Shown piece after piece: positions 24,945 to 33,917 of a stretch of 64,000 nt of DNA. Made by a program: the position numbers and the translations under genes. The DNA is from Scatosoma sp900555925 (GTDB taxonomy: Bacteria; Bacillota; Clostridia; Christensenellales; Borkfalkiaceae), in assembly GCA_959603585.1 (NCBI GenBank), contig CAUGYD010000001.1, forward strand, positions 62,001-126,000, read 5' to 3'. The first letter of the stretch is position 1; every line of letters starts with the position of its first letter. The notes beneath the pieces are model-generated. The model was not told the origin of the DNA. It did no database searches and worked only from the letters and a program-made list of their open reading frames with translations.

Positions 24945-25442
24945 TCAATTCTTCTTTTGCGTTTTTTCTCTTTTCAGAATGTATTCTTTGACCTCGGCGG
25001 TGACGTATTCGTCTATCGGCGTGCCGAATTTCAGGCTGTTTTTCACGATGGTGGAACTGACGTGCAAAAGCTCCTGCCGACAGGGAAGATATACGGGAAG
25101 GATTTCTCTATCCAGCTTCGCGGAAGCGAAATAATTGGCGTTTTCGTATTCGAAATCCACGGTGTTGCGGATTCCCCGCACGTAGATTTTCGTATTTTCC
25201 CTTTCCAGCAATTCCGCCGCGGTTCCGGAAAAAAAGACGATTTTCAGTCTCTTTTCCTTCGGGAACATCAGCCTGAGCATATCCTCCCGCTCCTTTTCGG
25301 AAAAATACGGCCGCTTTTCGGGATTGACCATAACGGCGACCGCCACCTCGTCGAACAGGCGCAGACAGTCCTCTATCAAAGCCTTGTGTCCCAGAGTCGG
25401 AGGGTCGAAACTCCCCGCAAACACGCATTTTCTCTCAGCCAT
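24945..25442 (-). CDS. coaD: Phosphopantetheine adenylyltransferase
   Basis: Fourth step of coenzyme A synthesis, adenylating 4'-phosphopantetheine. The 165 residues show the nucleotidyltransferase motif FAGSFDPPTLGHKALIED (the HxGH-type signature reads LGH), YVRGIRNTVDFEYE near residue 92 and VSSTIVKNS near 129 (the family ISSTxVR). The length and order fit. It follows rsmD, as in many Bacillota, with a 164-nt gap in which I see no promoter or terminator. The gap contains several short G-rich repeats only. Confidence 0.5.
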   Translation of the reverse strand: MAERKCVFAGSFDPPTLGHKALIEDCLRLFDEVAVAVMVNPEKRPYFSEKEREDMLRLMFPKEKRLKIVFFSGTAAELLERENTKIYVRGIRNTVDFEYENANYFASAKLDREILPVYLPCRQELLHVSSTIVKNSLKFGTPIDEYVTAEVKEYILKREKTQKKN

Positions 25443-25606
25443 CTTTTCGCTCCTTTTTGCCCGTTTTTCCTTCTGCCCGCTCCTCGCCTTTCGTCCGCCG
25501 CCTTTTCCCGTTTTTCGTCGCCTGCGTTACTTTTTTCCGAACTCCTCCCCGCGGCGCATTCTGTCCTTGGTTTTTCGCAACGTTTCTAACTTGCCCCGCG
25601 GCGTTT

Positions 25607-26146
25607 TCAGTTTTCGCGGCGGAAGAAGGTCAAGTATGTCTTTCCGTATTTTCGTTCGTCGTATTTCTCCAATCCCGCCTCTCCTTCAAACGGCCTGTCC
25701 CGCTCGTAAACGGCGACGCCGTTTTCGCTCAGAAGCCCGCGTTCCGCTATCTTTTTCAGGGCGGGAATCCCGTACTCCATGCGATAGGGAGGGTCGATAA
25801 ACACGAGGTCGAACTGTCCTTTCAAAAGTTCCAGACACGCGGAATAATCGAACGAATATACTTTCGCGAATTCCTTTTCTATTCCGAGCATCCGCATGTT
25901 TTTTTCGAGCAGTCGCACACTTTCCCGCGAGACGTCGTTAAAGACAACTTCCCGAGCTCCGCGGGAGAGACATTCGAGGCCCAGCGCTCCGCTGCCCGAA
26001 AACAAATCCAGAACGCGGGCACCGTATATTTTCAGGGAGAGAATATTGAACAGCGATTCCTTGACGCGGTCGGCCGTGGGCCGCACCTCCGTCCCCGGAA
26101 ATTCCGCCAGCACCCTGCTCCTGTATTTTCCGCCGATAATTCTCAC
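25607..26146 (-). CDS. rsmD: 16S rRNA (guanine966-N2)-methyltransferase RsmD
   Basis: Class I SAM-dependent methyltransferase for 16S rRNA. It has 179 residues with start MRIIGGKYRSRVL (GTG codon, GGGAGG upstream), SAM motif VLDLFSGSGALGLECLSRGA near residue 44, and catalytic motif LVFIDPPYRMEYG near 116. The typical TRPTTDRVRE motif reads VRPTADRVKESLFNIL near 22. It lies next to coaD, its usual partner. Confidence 0.5.
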   Translation of the reverse strand: MRIIGGKYRSRVLAEFPGTEVRPTADRVKESLFNILSLKIYGARVLDLFSGSGALGLECLSRGAREVVFNDVSRESVRLLEKNMRMLGIEKEFAKVYSFDYSACLELLKGQFDLVFIDPPYRMEYGIPALKKIAERGLLSENGVAVYERDRPFEGEAGLEKYDERKYGKTYLTFFRREN

Positions 26147-26164
26147 TTGCGCCTCCCGAAAAAA

Positions 26165-26890
26165 TTATTTTCTCTTTTTCGGCTTTGTTCCGGGGAGACC
26201 GCCGTAGTTGATTTTTTTCGGCTTGTTGCGTTCCTCTTCCGCCGCCCGCGCCGCGATTTCCTGTGCGCGCAGAGTCTTGTTGCGGCGGCCGTAAGCGCCC
26301 GCGATGTACAATCCGCCAGAAACGCCGACGGGCAATATCGCCAACGCGCAGGCAATAAAGTAACTGACGTAAATTCCCGCGATATTAGCGACTTGGAAGG
26401 GAATGAGCGCCCAACCCGCAAACAGGTCGAATATGATGGTGACGACCGCGAGTGCGGTGCTCGTCTCTTCGCCCTTTCCGATAAAATCCTGATTGCACCC
26501 GAACACGATCGCGCCGACGACGAGAAGCAAGGACGCAAAAGCGCCGATGACAAAGCCTTTCCACGGGCGGTATTCCTTTTGATATTTATAGCTCGTGATA
26601 TTGAGTTCGCTGCCCATCTGCATGGCGGAACGGCGCTTCATGTTGCCCGAAACGAGCATTTCGTAATGCGAACCGCCGCATACCCACATCAAAAGTCCGT
26701 TATAGGCAAGAGCGCAAATGCCGCATACACAGGCCCAGACAACGGTGGTGGAAACGGCTTTTACTTTCGCCTGTATGAGCATCAGCACGACGCTTGCGAC
26801 AAAATACATCGCCGCGGGCGTAAGCGAGCGAAAAAAGCATTCCCCCACCAACCGCCAGAACACCTTCCATTTCGTCTTGAAATTCGACAT
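26165..26890 (-). CDS. Hypothetical multi-pass membrane protein
   Basis: A 241-residue protein I do not recognise. Hydrophobic segments lie near residues 22-42, 47-70, 110-132, 145-165 and 170-195, so five or more membrane passes are likely. The N-terminus is basic and the last 35 residues are a Lys/Arg/Glu-rich cytoplasmic tail ending KPKKRK. There is no signal peptide and no motif. A DUF6693/Yip1-like fold is possible but not shown. It is in line with fthC and rsmD by spacing of about 20-30 nt. Confidence 0.5.
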   Translation of the reverse strand: MSNFKTKWKVFWRLVGECFFRSLTPAAMYFVASVVLMLIQAKVKAVSTTVVWACVCGICALAYNGLLMWVCGGSHYEMLVSGNMKRRSAMQMGSELNITSYKYQKEYRPWKGFVIGAFASLLLVVGAIVFGCNQDFIGKGEETSTALAVVTIIFDLFAGWALIPFQVANIAGIYVSYFIACALAILPVGVSGGLYIAGAYGRRNKTLRAQEIAARAAEEERNKPKKINYGGLPGTKPKKRK

Positions 26891-26921
26891 AATTTTCCTC
26901 CGATTTTGATTTCGTCCTTTG

Positions 26922-27512
26922 TTAAACTCCGCGTACTTCTATGATGCGCTTGTCCGTCACGATCCAATCCGCCCTTTTATCGTGCGGTTCGCACGGAACC
27001 TCGCGCACGAGCTGGAAATCGAAACAATAGGCGACGGCGAGCGTTTCGGGATGCTTCCGAAGAAAACGGTCGTAGTATCCTCCGCCGTAACCCAGCCTTC
27101 CGCCCCGTTCGTCCGCCGCTAAAAGCGGCAGCACCGCGACGTCGATTTTGCCTCGATATGCCTGTCCGACGGGCTCGCGTATCCCGCGTTCGGACAGAGT
27201 GAAATCTTCTCCGAAAAGCACAGCCTCCATATCGCGCCCTTCCACGCGGGGTGCGTAAACGGTCTTTCCCGCTTTGAGCAGGCGGGAGATCAGCTTGTCC
27301 GTCGGCGCTTCGGAAGAATAGGACAGATAGACGAAAAAGCTCTCCTTTTCCATCGCCCTCGTCGAAAAAAAGTTTTCGACGAGGCCGTTCTCCTTGACGT
27401 CCCGATTTTCGTTTTCGCCCCTGCGGCGCTTCATATATGCCCGAAGAGAGCTCTTTTTCTGCTCTACCGAACCGCTGCCGCCCTCGATGATCCGAAATTG
27501 TCCCGTATACAT
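26922..27512 (-). CDS. fthC: 5-formyltetrahydrofolate cyclo-ligase
   Basis: Uses ATP to convert 5-formyl-THF to 5,10-methenyl-THF. The ATP/substrate signature near the C-terminus is RLGYGGGYYDRFL; VYAPRVEGRDMEAVLF is near residue 87. The total of 196 residues is normal but the first 15 look poorly conserved, and no clear ribosome site precedes the ATG, so the start may be a little downstream. It lies 31 nt after alr and continues towards rsmD-coaD. Confidence 0.5.
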   Translation of the reverse strand: MYTGQFRIIEGGSGSVEQKKSSLRAYMKRRRGENENRDVKENGLVENFFSTRAMEKESFFVYLSYSSEAPTDKLISRLLKAGKTVYAPRVEGRDMEAVLFGEDFTLSERGIREPVGQAYRGKIDVAVLPLLAADERGGRLGYGGGYYDRFLRKHPETLAVAYCFDFQLVREVPCEPHDKRADWIVTDKRIIEVRGV

Positions 27513-27543
27513 GACTGAAAGCTCGATTTCTCCGTTTATCTGT

Positions 27544-28602
27544 TTATCTGTATTCGTATCTGAACTCGGCGCGCTTCGTCGCGGCGCAGAGTATTTCGTA
27601 AGCGATCGTTCCCGTCTTTTCCGCCTCGGCCGCCGCGTCCGTCATGATCGGCGTAAAACTTCCCCGCACGGCCTTTCCCCGGCGGATACAGGCGTCCATG
27701 CAGAGGTTGTTCGCGTTCTTTTCCGCACCCCGCATGCCGTTGTCCCGCTTTCTTGAAAATCCGTCCGCATAGCCCGCACGGTAGACCGTGAGACGATCGA
27801 ACGAGTCTTTCGTCTCCTCGTCCAAAAGGCCGTAGCCCGCGCCGCCGAAGGAATATTTTCTGCTCTCCACCGCCTGCGCATAGACCTTCATCGCCTTTTT
27901 GAGACGGACACCTTGAAATTCCCGTTCGCTCCCGTTGGGGAAATACCCGTAAAGTCCCAGTCCCACGCGCACCATGTCGAAGGAAAATTCCCCGCCCAGC
28001 AGCGCGCCATAAGTGGAGGAAAGATGGCATATTCCCGCCTTAAAATATCGTCGGAATACCGACTGCATTTTCAAAAACAAACCTCGCTGTCTTTCGCATT
28101 CCGCGCGGGAATGATCGTAGAGGTGAGAATACATGCCTCCGACTTCCACGGTCTTCCTTTCCGCGAGAAATTTGCATACCCGACCCAGCATGGACAAATT
28201 CATGCCGTAACGGTTCATGCCCGTATTGGTCTGCAAATGCGCCTTGATCGGCCTGCCGCATTCCTCGGCCGTCTCGGAAAGGAGGCGGGCGGTAAAAAAG
28301 TCGGGTACGGAAGCGATAAAGCCGTTATCCGCGATACACCGCGCCGTCTCTTTGTCCGTCGGCGGCGTCAGAACGAGAATTTCTTTCCCGCACGCCGCCG
28401 TGCGGATAGAGATCCCCTCGTCGGTCAGAGCTACGGCAAACATGTCCGCGACGCCCGAAAGGACGTTCGTCACCGCCTCCGCGCCGTGGCCGTAAGCGTC
28501 CGCCTTGACAACCGCGCATAATTTCGTTCCCGAAATTCGTTTCAGAGTCCGAGCGTTGTCCTCGATTGCTTTCAAATTGATTTCCGCGATTACTTTTTGC
28601 AC
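27544..28602 (-). CDS. alr: Alanine racemase
   Basis: PLP-dependent enzyme that makes D-alanine for peptidoglycan. The 352-residue protein has the lysine loop VVKADAYGHGAEAV near residue 32, GVRLKKAMKVYAQAVESR near 225 and the catalytic Tyr in YRAGYADGFSRKRDNG near 258. The start is a GTG at 28602 with no close ribosome site; TATAAT-like sequence stands 10 nt upstream. It is followed by fthC. Confidence 0.5.
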   Translation of the reverse strand: MQKVIAEINLKAIEDNARTLKRISGTKLCAVVKADAYGHGAEAVTNVLSGVADMFAVALTDEGISIRTAACGKEILVLTPPTDKETARCIADNGFIASVPDFFTARLLSETAEECGRPIKAHLQTNTGMNRYGMNLSMLGRVCKFLAERKTVEVGGMYSHLYDHSRAECERQRGLFLKMQSVFRRYFKAGICHLSSTYGALLGGEFSFDMVRVGLGLYGYFPNGSEREFQGVRLKKAMKVYAQAVESRKYSFGGAGYGLLDEETKDSFDRLTVYRAGYADGFSRKRDNGMRGAEKNANNLCMDACIRRGKAVRGSFTPIMTDAAAEAEKTGTIAYEILCAATKRAEFRYEYR

Positions 28603-28634
28603 ATTTCATTATATGCGCTTTTCTCCTCCGCAGT

Positions 28635-28673
28635 GCGGAAAAAATAAATTTTCGCGGAAATTTATTTTTCCGC
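28635..28673 (-). other. A/T-rich hairpin between the zinc-ribbon gene and alr
   Basis: Arms of about 16 bp (28635-28651 and 28658-28673), with one bulged A, GCGG/CCGC at the base and an AAAUAAAUUU-like body. It may end the dgt-to-zinc-ribbon operon, but no separate U-tract follows on the minus strand. Confidence 0.5.
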
Positions 28674-28753
28674 GCCTGTACCTCTCTTCGCAATTCGTTT
28701 GAAAGCTGCGCCCCGTCGGTTCGGCAAACGGCTTTACGCCGCTTGCTTCCCGC

Positions 28754-29455
28754 TCAATCGCTGTAAATGATGCGATGACAGTTGTCGCATTCGATGACGT
28801 TTCCGCCCGTCAGCTTGCTCCGCGCGGCGAGGGGCGGTTCCATGCCGCAGAAAGGACAGCGGTTGTCCTTCAATTTTCCCACGACGGGGAAAATCCGCTC
28901 CTTGCGTTTGATTTTGTATTTTTCCATCACCGCGGGGGAAATTCCCGCCGTGGCGGCGGTAAGCTCCGCTTCGATCGCCTTCCGATCCCCCTCTTTCGAC
29001 GCCTTCACCGCGCTGTATTTCTCGTACGCTTCCTTGTACTGCTTCTGCGTCGCGATGACCTGCTTTTTGAGTTTCTGATACTCTTCGTGCGTGGAGTTGA
29101 TGCTCGCCGTTAAAGCCGCGAGATCCGCCTTGATTTTTTTCAGCTGATCGGCGATGGACATCGCGCTTTTTTTATAAAAGGCAATATCCGCTCCGCCCGC
29201 CACCAATTCGTCGAGATGCGCGAAATCTTTCAGAGTATCTTCCGTTTTGAGGTATTTTTTCGTCAGTTCCACCGCCGCGCTTTTCAGCTGCGCCGCCTTC
29301 GCGTCGAACGCGTCCAGCTTATCCGCCGCCGTTTCGAGGAATTTCTTCGTTTTCAGATATTCCTTGCGCTCCTCGCACCCCGCGAGCTCGCGTTCCAATG
29401 CGTACAGCTTTTTGTCGATTTCCTGATACTTCAAAATTGCCTGTAACTCAACCAT
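28754..29455 (-). CDS. Coiled-coil protein with C-terminal zinc ribbon (CT398/DUF164-like)
   Basis: A 233-residue cytosolic protein. Residues about 1-175 form a long coiled coil, rich in Lys, Glu and Ala; the last 45 contain a zf-RING_7-type zinc ribbon with CPFCGMEPP and IECDNCHRIIYSD. This is the family with chlamydial CT398, commonly next to nif3 in Bacillota. Function is not settled. It starts with GGAGGAG upstream and follows nif3 by 15 nt. Confidence 0.5.
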   Translation of the reverse strand: MVELQAILKYQEIDKKLYALERELAGCEERKEYLKTKKFLETAADKLDAFDAKAAQLKSAAVELTKKYLKTEDTLKDFAHLDELVAGGADIAFYKKSAMSIADQLKKIKADLAALTASINSTHEEYQKLKKQVIATQKQYKEAYEKYSAVKASKEGDRKAIEAELTAATAGISPAVMEKYKIKRKERIFPVVGKLKDNRCPFCGMEPPLAARSKLTGGNVIECDNCHRIIYSD

Positions 29456-29470
29456 GTTATTCTCCTCCCG

Positions 29471-30370
29471 TCAAAGCAATTCTTCGTCCGTGTGAAAGAT
29501 ACACGGAATCCCCGCCTGCCGACGGATTTTGCGATAATATTTTTCAAATCCGTAATTTTCCGACGCATAGTGCGTCAGCTGTATGACGGACAGTCCCGAT
29601 TCGAGCGCCAACGTCAGAACATGGTGCTTGAAATCGGACGAAACGAGGACGTCCGCCCCCTGCCGAACGGCAAATTCCACGGCCTCTTCGTCCGCTCCCG
29701 CGCCGCAAAAGGACGCGGCGCGCCTGATTTCCCTCCGCTTGCCGTAAACCGCGATGTGCTTTGCGCAAAACGTCTTTTCCGTTTCCGCGGCCAGCGCCTC
29801 CGCCGTCACGGGCGGGACGTCGTACGCCCTGCCGTATCCGCCGCCGTCGAGCGGCTGCATGATCCCGATGTTTTCGGGCCCCGCGCCCTCTTGCCGAAAC
29901 CGTTCTTCCGACTCCGAAGCGGCCCTTTCGCCAAACGGAATTTTTCCGTTTTTTCCGCCGTCCGATTTCTCCTTCGCCGACTTTGCGGAAAGAATTATCC
30001 CTTCCATGAGACTTTCGTCTATCCCGCAAGGAGCGGCATCCAAGTTCAAATGCATGGACACGACGGAAATTCCCGCTTTCAGGCACGCCGCGACTTTGCC
30101 GCCCGAAGAAGCGGGCTCCGAAGAAAGCAGCCTGCCCAATTTCGCGTATACGGCGGGATGGTGCGTGCAGATAATTCCCGCGCCCTCCCGTTTCGCGCGC
30201 TCTATCGCGGCGAGGGACAAATCGAGAGAAAAGAGAATTTTCTCCGCGTCCTCTCCGCTGTCGAGGAGCAGGCCGCTGTTGTCGTAAGCGCCGTAGCGGC
30301 GACAAAATTCGTCGCTCAAACTTTTCGGCGCAAATTGTTCCGCCAAGGCGTAAAATTCAGTCGATTTCAT
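29471..30370 (-). CDS. Nif3-like dinuclear metal-centre protein
   Basis: A 299-residue member of the NIF3/YqfO (GTP cyclohydrolase I type 2-like) family, whose function is not settled. Metal-binding motifs are IICTHHPAVYAK near residue 65 and MHLNLDAAPCG near 105; C-terminal AASFCGAGADEEAV and VLVSSDFKHH are typical. It overlaps trmK by 14 nt and is followed by the zinc-ribbon protein, the usual Bacillota trio. Confidence 0.5.
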   Translation of the reverse strand: MKSTEFYALAEQFAPKSLSDEFCRRYGAYDNSGLLLDSGEDAEKILFSLDLSLAAIERAKREGAGIICTHHPAVYAKLGRLLSSEPASSGGKVAACLKAGISVVSMHLNLDAAPCGIDESLMEGIILSAKSAKEKSDGGKNGKIPFGERAASESEERFRQEGAGPENIGIMQPLDGGGYGRAYDVPPVTAEALAAETEKTFCAKHIAVYGKRREIRRAASFCGAGADEEAVEFAVRQGADVLVSSDFKHHVLTLALESGLSVIQLTHYASENYGFEKYYRKIRRQAGIPCIFHTDEELL

Positions 30371-31043
30371 CGTTCAACACTCCTTTCAGCCGTCTTAAAC
30401 GCGCTTCCAGCGCCCTGCGGCTCCCGTCCTGCAATCTCTCTTCCGAGAGATATCTTTCGACGTTTTTCAACTGTTTTTCGGTCCGTTCGAGAAAATCTTT
30501 CGGGCGCTTGAAAAGATTTTCCCTGCCGAATTCGTATTCCGAATCGGTATAGCTTTGCGGCGGCTCGCCCTCTCGCAACCTTCGCCCGCGGATCACATCG
30601 TAAAATTTCCGTCCGCAGCGGAAGGTGAAATCCCGTTCGAGACACGCACCCGCCGAAACGAGATAGCGCCTCAGCTTCTCCGCGTCGTGCATGGGCTGAA
30701 ACACGAACGTGCGGGGCAGGAACCCGAAGGTTTCGTCCGAAAGAATCCCGACGATTTCACTGCCGCCCATGCCCGCAATCAGAACTTCGTCTACGCTTTC
30801 GGGGACCCCGAAAAAGCCGTCCCCGAGCACCGCTTCCGCGCGCCCCGAAGCTATGTAGCCCGAAAGCAGTCTCTTTGCCTTATCGAGACTGCCCGCGCTG
30901 ATGTCCGAGAGAATCGCCCGCTCGCAAAGTCCGTTTTCGAGCATGTATTCCGAACAGTAGCCGTGATCGCAGCCGACGTCCGCGAATACCTTCGCTTTCG
31001 TCAGGAGCGAGCACAGAACGTCTATCCGACTGCCATAGCCCAT
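30357..31043 (-). CDS. trmK: tRNA (adenine22-N1)-methyltransferase TrmK
   Basis: SAM-dependent methylation of A22 in tRNA. The 228 residues show FADVGCDHGYCSEYML near residue 20 and VLIAGMGGSEIVGIL near 88, both diagnostic of TrmK. A C-terminal coiled segment follows (FLERTEKQLKNVERYL). Its ATG overlaps the rpoD stop by one base. It lies between rpoD and nif3 as in Bacillus. Confidence 0.5.
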   Translation of the reverse strand: MGYGSRIDVLCSLLTKAKVFADVGCDHGYCSEYMLENGLCERAILSDISAGSLDKAKRLLSGYIASGRAEAVLGDGFFGVPESVDEVLIAGMGGSEIVGILSDETFGFLPRTFVFQPMHDAEKLRRYLVSAGACLERDFTFRCGRKFYDVIRGRRLREGEPPQSYTDSEYEFGRENLFKRPKDFLERTEKQLKNVERYLSEERLQDGSRRALEARLRRLKGVLNDEID

Positions 31044-32101
31044 TATTCGAGGAAATCCTTTAACTTTTTGCTTCTCGACGGGTGACGGAGCTTCCGAAGC
31101 GCCTTCGCTTCGATCTGGCGGATACGTTCCCTCGTGACGTTAAATTCCTTGCCCACCTCTTCGAGCGTGCGGGGCTTTCCGTCGTCGATGCCGTAGCGGA
31201 GCCGAAGCACCTTTTCCTCGCGGGGAGTCAGCGTGTCCAGAACGCTCAGAAGCTGTTCTTTCAGCATGGTAAATGCGACGGAATCGCTGGGCGTGGTCGT
31301 CTTTTCGTCCTCGATGAAATCGCCGAGGTGGCTGTCCTCCTCTTCGCCGATCGGCGTTTCGAGGGAAACGGGGTCCTGCGCGATTTTCTGAATCTCGCAG
31401 ACGCGCTCCTCGGAGACGCCCATTTTTTCCGCGATTTCGCGGGGCGTAGGCTCGCGGCCCAAGTCCTGCAACAGGAGCCTCGAAACCCGCGTCAGCTTAT
31501 TGATCGTCTCCACCATGTGCACGGGAATACGAATCGTGCGGGCCTGATCGGCGATCGCGCGGGTGATGGACTGGCGAATCCACCAAGTGGCGTAGGTGGA
31601 AAATTTGAAGCCCTTCTGATAATCGAATTTTTCCACCGCCTTCATGAGCCCCAAATTCCCTTCCTGAATGAGGTCGAGAAAGAGCATGCCCCTGCCCACA
31701 TAGCGTTTCGCAATCGAGACGACGAGGCGGAGATTTGCTTCCGAGAGCCGCTTTTTCGCCGCTTCGTTGCCGTCCTGCATGTGCTGGGCGAGTTCGATCT
31801 CCTCGTCCGCGGAAAGGAGCGGCACCCGACCGATGTCTTTCAGGTACATCTTTACGGGGTCGTCGAGTCCGATGTCGGACAAGGCCTGTTCAAACAGTTC
31901 CCTATCTCGTTCGTCCTCATCTACGATCTGAATCCCCGCCTCTCCGATAGACTTATAGACATAATCTATCTGATTGGCGCTGGTGTCGTACTTTTCCAGA
32001 ATGTCGCACAGGGCGTTTGTGGAAATGCTTCCCTTCATCTTGTAATTGTTGATGATCCCGGCAAGAATTTCATTGAGTTTTTGTTCGGATATATTACCCA
32101 C
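31043..32101 (-). CDS. rpoD: Primary sigma factor RpoD/SigA
   Basis: Housekeeping sigma factor, 352 residues. Region 1.2 is DPVKMYLKDIGRVPLLSADE near 78; region 2 has LRLVVSIAKRYVGRG and FSTYATWWIRQSITRAIADQ; region 3 EEDSHLGDFIEDE; region 4 has the helix-turn-helix TLEEVGKEFNVTRERIRQIE. The start is GTG, with GGAGG 10 nt upstream. It follows dnaG as in the Bacillota macromolecular-synthesis operon. The many TTGACA/TATAAT promoters here fit this sigma factor. Confidence 0.5.
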   Translation of the reverse strand: MGNISEQKLNEILAGIINNYKMKGSISTNALCDILEKYDTSANQIDYVYKSIGEAGIQIVDEDERDRELFEQALSDIGLDDPVKMYLKDIGRVPLLSADEEIELAQHMQDGNEAAKKRLSEANLRLVVSIAKRYVGRGMLFLDLIQEGNLGLMKAVEKFDYQKGFKFSTYATWWIRQSITRAIADQARTIRIPVHMVETINKLTRVSRLLLQDLGREPTPREIAEKMGVSEERVCEIQKIAQDPVSLETPIGEEEDSHLGDFIEDEKTTTPSDSVAFTMLKEQLLSVLDTLTPREEKVLRLRYGIDDGKPRTLEEVGKEFNVTRERIRQIEAKALRKLRHPSRSKKLKDFLE

Positions 32102-32150
32102 TTTGCTTTATCCTCCGTTTGATTGAGCGAAAGCCGTCTTTTGTTTCGAT

Positions 32151-33917
32151 TTATTTGAGAAGTTTTGTATATTCGTTGATTTTGCGCGCGATTTCTTTGC
32201 GCTTTTCGGTGTCCCGTTCCTCCGAGAACAGCTTCGTATATTCTCGGATCTTTTCCCCGATCTTTTCCCGTTCCAGCGTCTTTACGCTGTCGGAAAAAAA
32301 TCTCTCCGCGATCTCGCCCGAAAGTTTGTCTCCGTAATTCAAGTCTAAAATTTCGTTGAATTCGGGACAATCTTCGTCCAAAATCTCGAAAAGTTCGCTC
32401 GGACGCACCTTTTCGGCGTTTTTTTCGCAAGAACCGATATACTGCGCTATGATTTTATGCACATTATCTTCAAATTCAATACCGTCCAACGTATAATTTT
32501 CCGCATAAGGCGCAGAAAAAAGTTTTGCTGCAAGTATAAACCTCGCCGCTTTTTTGTACTTATCCGTGCCCGCTTCCGACGGCGGCGGAACCGCGATTTC
32601 CAACTGTTTCTCCGCGGGCAGATTGTTCAGATCCCGCTCCAACGACTGATAGGAAATTTCCGTCTTGTCCCTGAGCTTTTTCAGAAGGTCCTCTTTTTCG
32701 CTCTCGCTCTCCGCCGTGCGGACCACCTTCAAAGCCTCCGCGAGGAAGTTGCGCTTGTCCTCCGATTTTTTCAAATCGTACTTTCCTTCGAGCGCGTGCA
32801 GTTTATAATCGATGAGGGGCATGGCCGCGTCCAGACAGGCCTGATAGGCGGCGGCGCCCTGTTTTGCCACGTCGTCGGGGTCCAGCCCGTCGGGCAGAGG
32901 CACCACGCGGACGTTCAGATTTTCGTCTTTCAGGATTTCGAGCCCCCGCAAATCCGCTTTCTGCCCCGCGAAATCCCCGTCGTAGCTGATGAGCACGTTT
33001 TCCGAATACCGCTTCACGAGCCTCGCCTGATCCTTGGTCAAAGAAGTCCCCATGGAAGCGACGACGTTTTCAAAGCCCGCCTGATAGAGGGAAATGGTGT
33101 CCATGTATCCCTCGACGACGATCACTTCGCTTATCGGCTTCGTCCGTTTGAGCTTCTTCAACAGATTGATATTGTATAAGGTCTTGCTTTTATTGAATAC
33201 CAGCGTTTCCTTGGTGTTTTTATATTTTGCGAAATCGGATTTTTCGAGAAGCCGTCCCCCGAAGGCCACGACCTCGTCGAACGCGTTGATGATGGGAAAA
33301 ATGAGCCGCCCGCCCTGCGAATCGATGAGCCTGCCGTTCTTCGCCTCCGTGAGCACGCCGCTGTCCAAAAGGTCGGCCCGCGAATACCCCTTTCCCGTCA
33401 GATATTCGGGCAGGGAATAAAAATCGAGCGAAGCCCCCAGCCCGAACTTTTTCACTGTCGTCGGCGCCAGCTTGCGCCGCGAGATATATTCGAGATGCGC
33501 TTCCGCCCTGCCCCCGTAGAGGTTGGAGAGATAAAAACGCGCGGTATCGAGAAGAATTTTCACGAGCGTGTCCCGCTTGCGTTTGAGCGCCGCGGCTTTT
33601 TCTGAATCGAAGTCGCTCTCGGGAACGGGGATTTTCGCCCTTGCCGCGAGAATACGCACCGCACCCGGAAAATCGGTCGATTCGATTTCCTGCACGAAAC
33701 GCACCACGTCTCCCGACACGCCGCAGCCGAAACAATGATAGAACTGCTCCGATTCGTTCACGGCGAAAGACGGGGTCTTTTCGTGATGAAAGGGACAGCA
33801 AGCCCAATAGTTGCCCCCCTTTCTGTCCAGCGCGATATAGCTGCCGATAACCTCCACGATGTTGTTTTTTTGTTTGAGTTCCTGCATAAAGCGGGGGTCC
33901 ATCCCGCGTCCGCTCAT
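32151..33917 (-). CDS. dnaG: DNA primase
   Basis: Makes RNA primers for replication. The 588 residues begin with a CHC2 zinc-binding domain (CPFHHEKTPSF and HCFGCG, near 40-65), then the RNA-polymerase core with the TOPRIM VVEGYMDTISLYQAG near 268 and ISYDGDFAGQKA near 312, and a helicase-interacting C-terminal domain. Its ATG overlaps the dgt stop as ATGA. It is followed by rpoD after 49 nt. Confidence 0.5.
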   Translation of the reverse strand: MSGRGMDPRFMQELKQKNNIVEVIGSYIALDRKGGNYWACCPFHHEKTPSFAVNESEQFYHCFGCGVSGDVVRFVQEIESTDFPGAVRILAARAKIPVPESDFDSEKAAALKRKRDTLVKILLDTARFYLSNLYGGRAEAHLEYISRRKLAPTTVKKFGLGASLDFYSLPEYLTGKGYSRADLLDSGVLTEAKNGRLIDSQGGRLIFPIINAFDEVVAFGGRLLEKSDFAKYKNTKETLVFNKSKTLYNINLLKKLKRTKPISEVIVVEGYMDTISLYQAGFENVVASMGTSLTKDQARLVKRYSENVLISYDGDFAGQKADLRGLEILKDENLNVRVVPLPDGLDPDDVAKQGAAAYQACLDAAMPLIDYKLHALEGKYDLKKSEDKRNFLAEALKVVRTAESESEKEDLLKKLRDKTEISYQSLERDLNNLPAEKQLEIAVPPPSEAGTDKYKKAARFILAAKLFSAPYAENYTLDGIEFEDNVHKIIAQYIGSCEKNAEKVRPSELFEILDEDCPEFNEILDLNYGDKLSGEIAERFFSDSVKTLEREKIGEKIREYTKLFSEERDTEKRKEIARKINEYTKLLK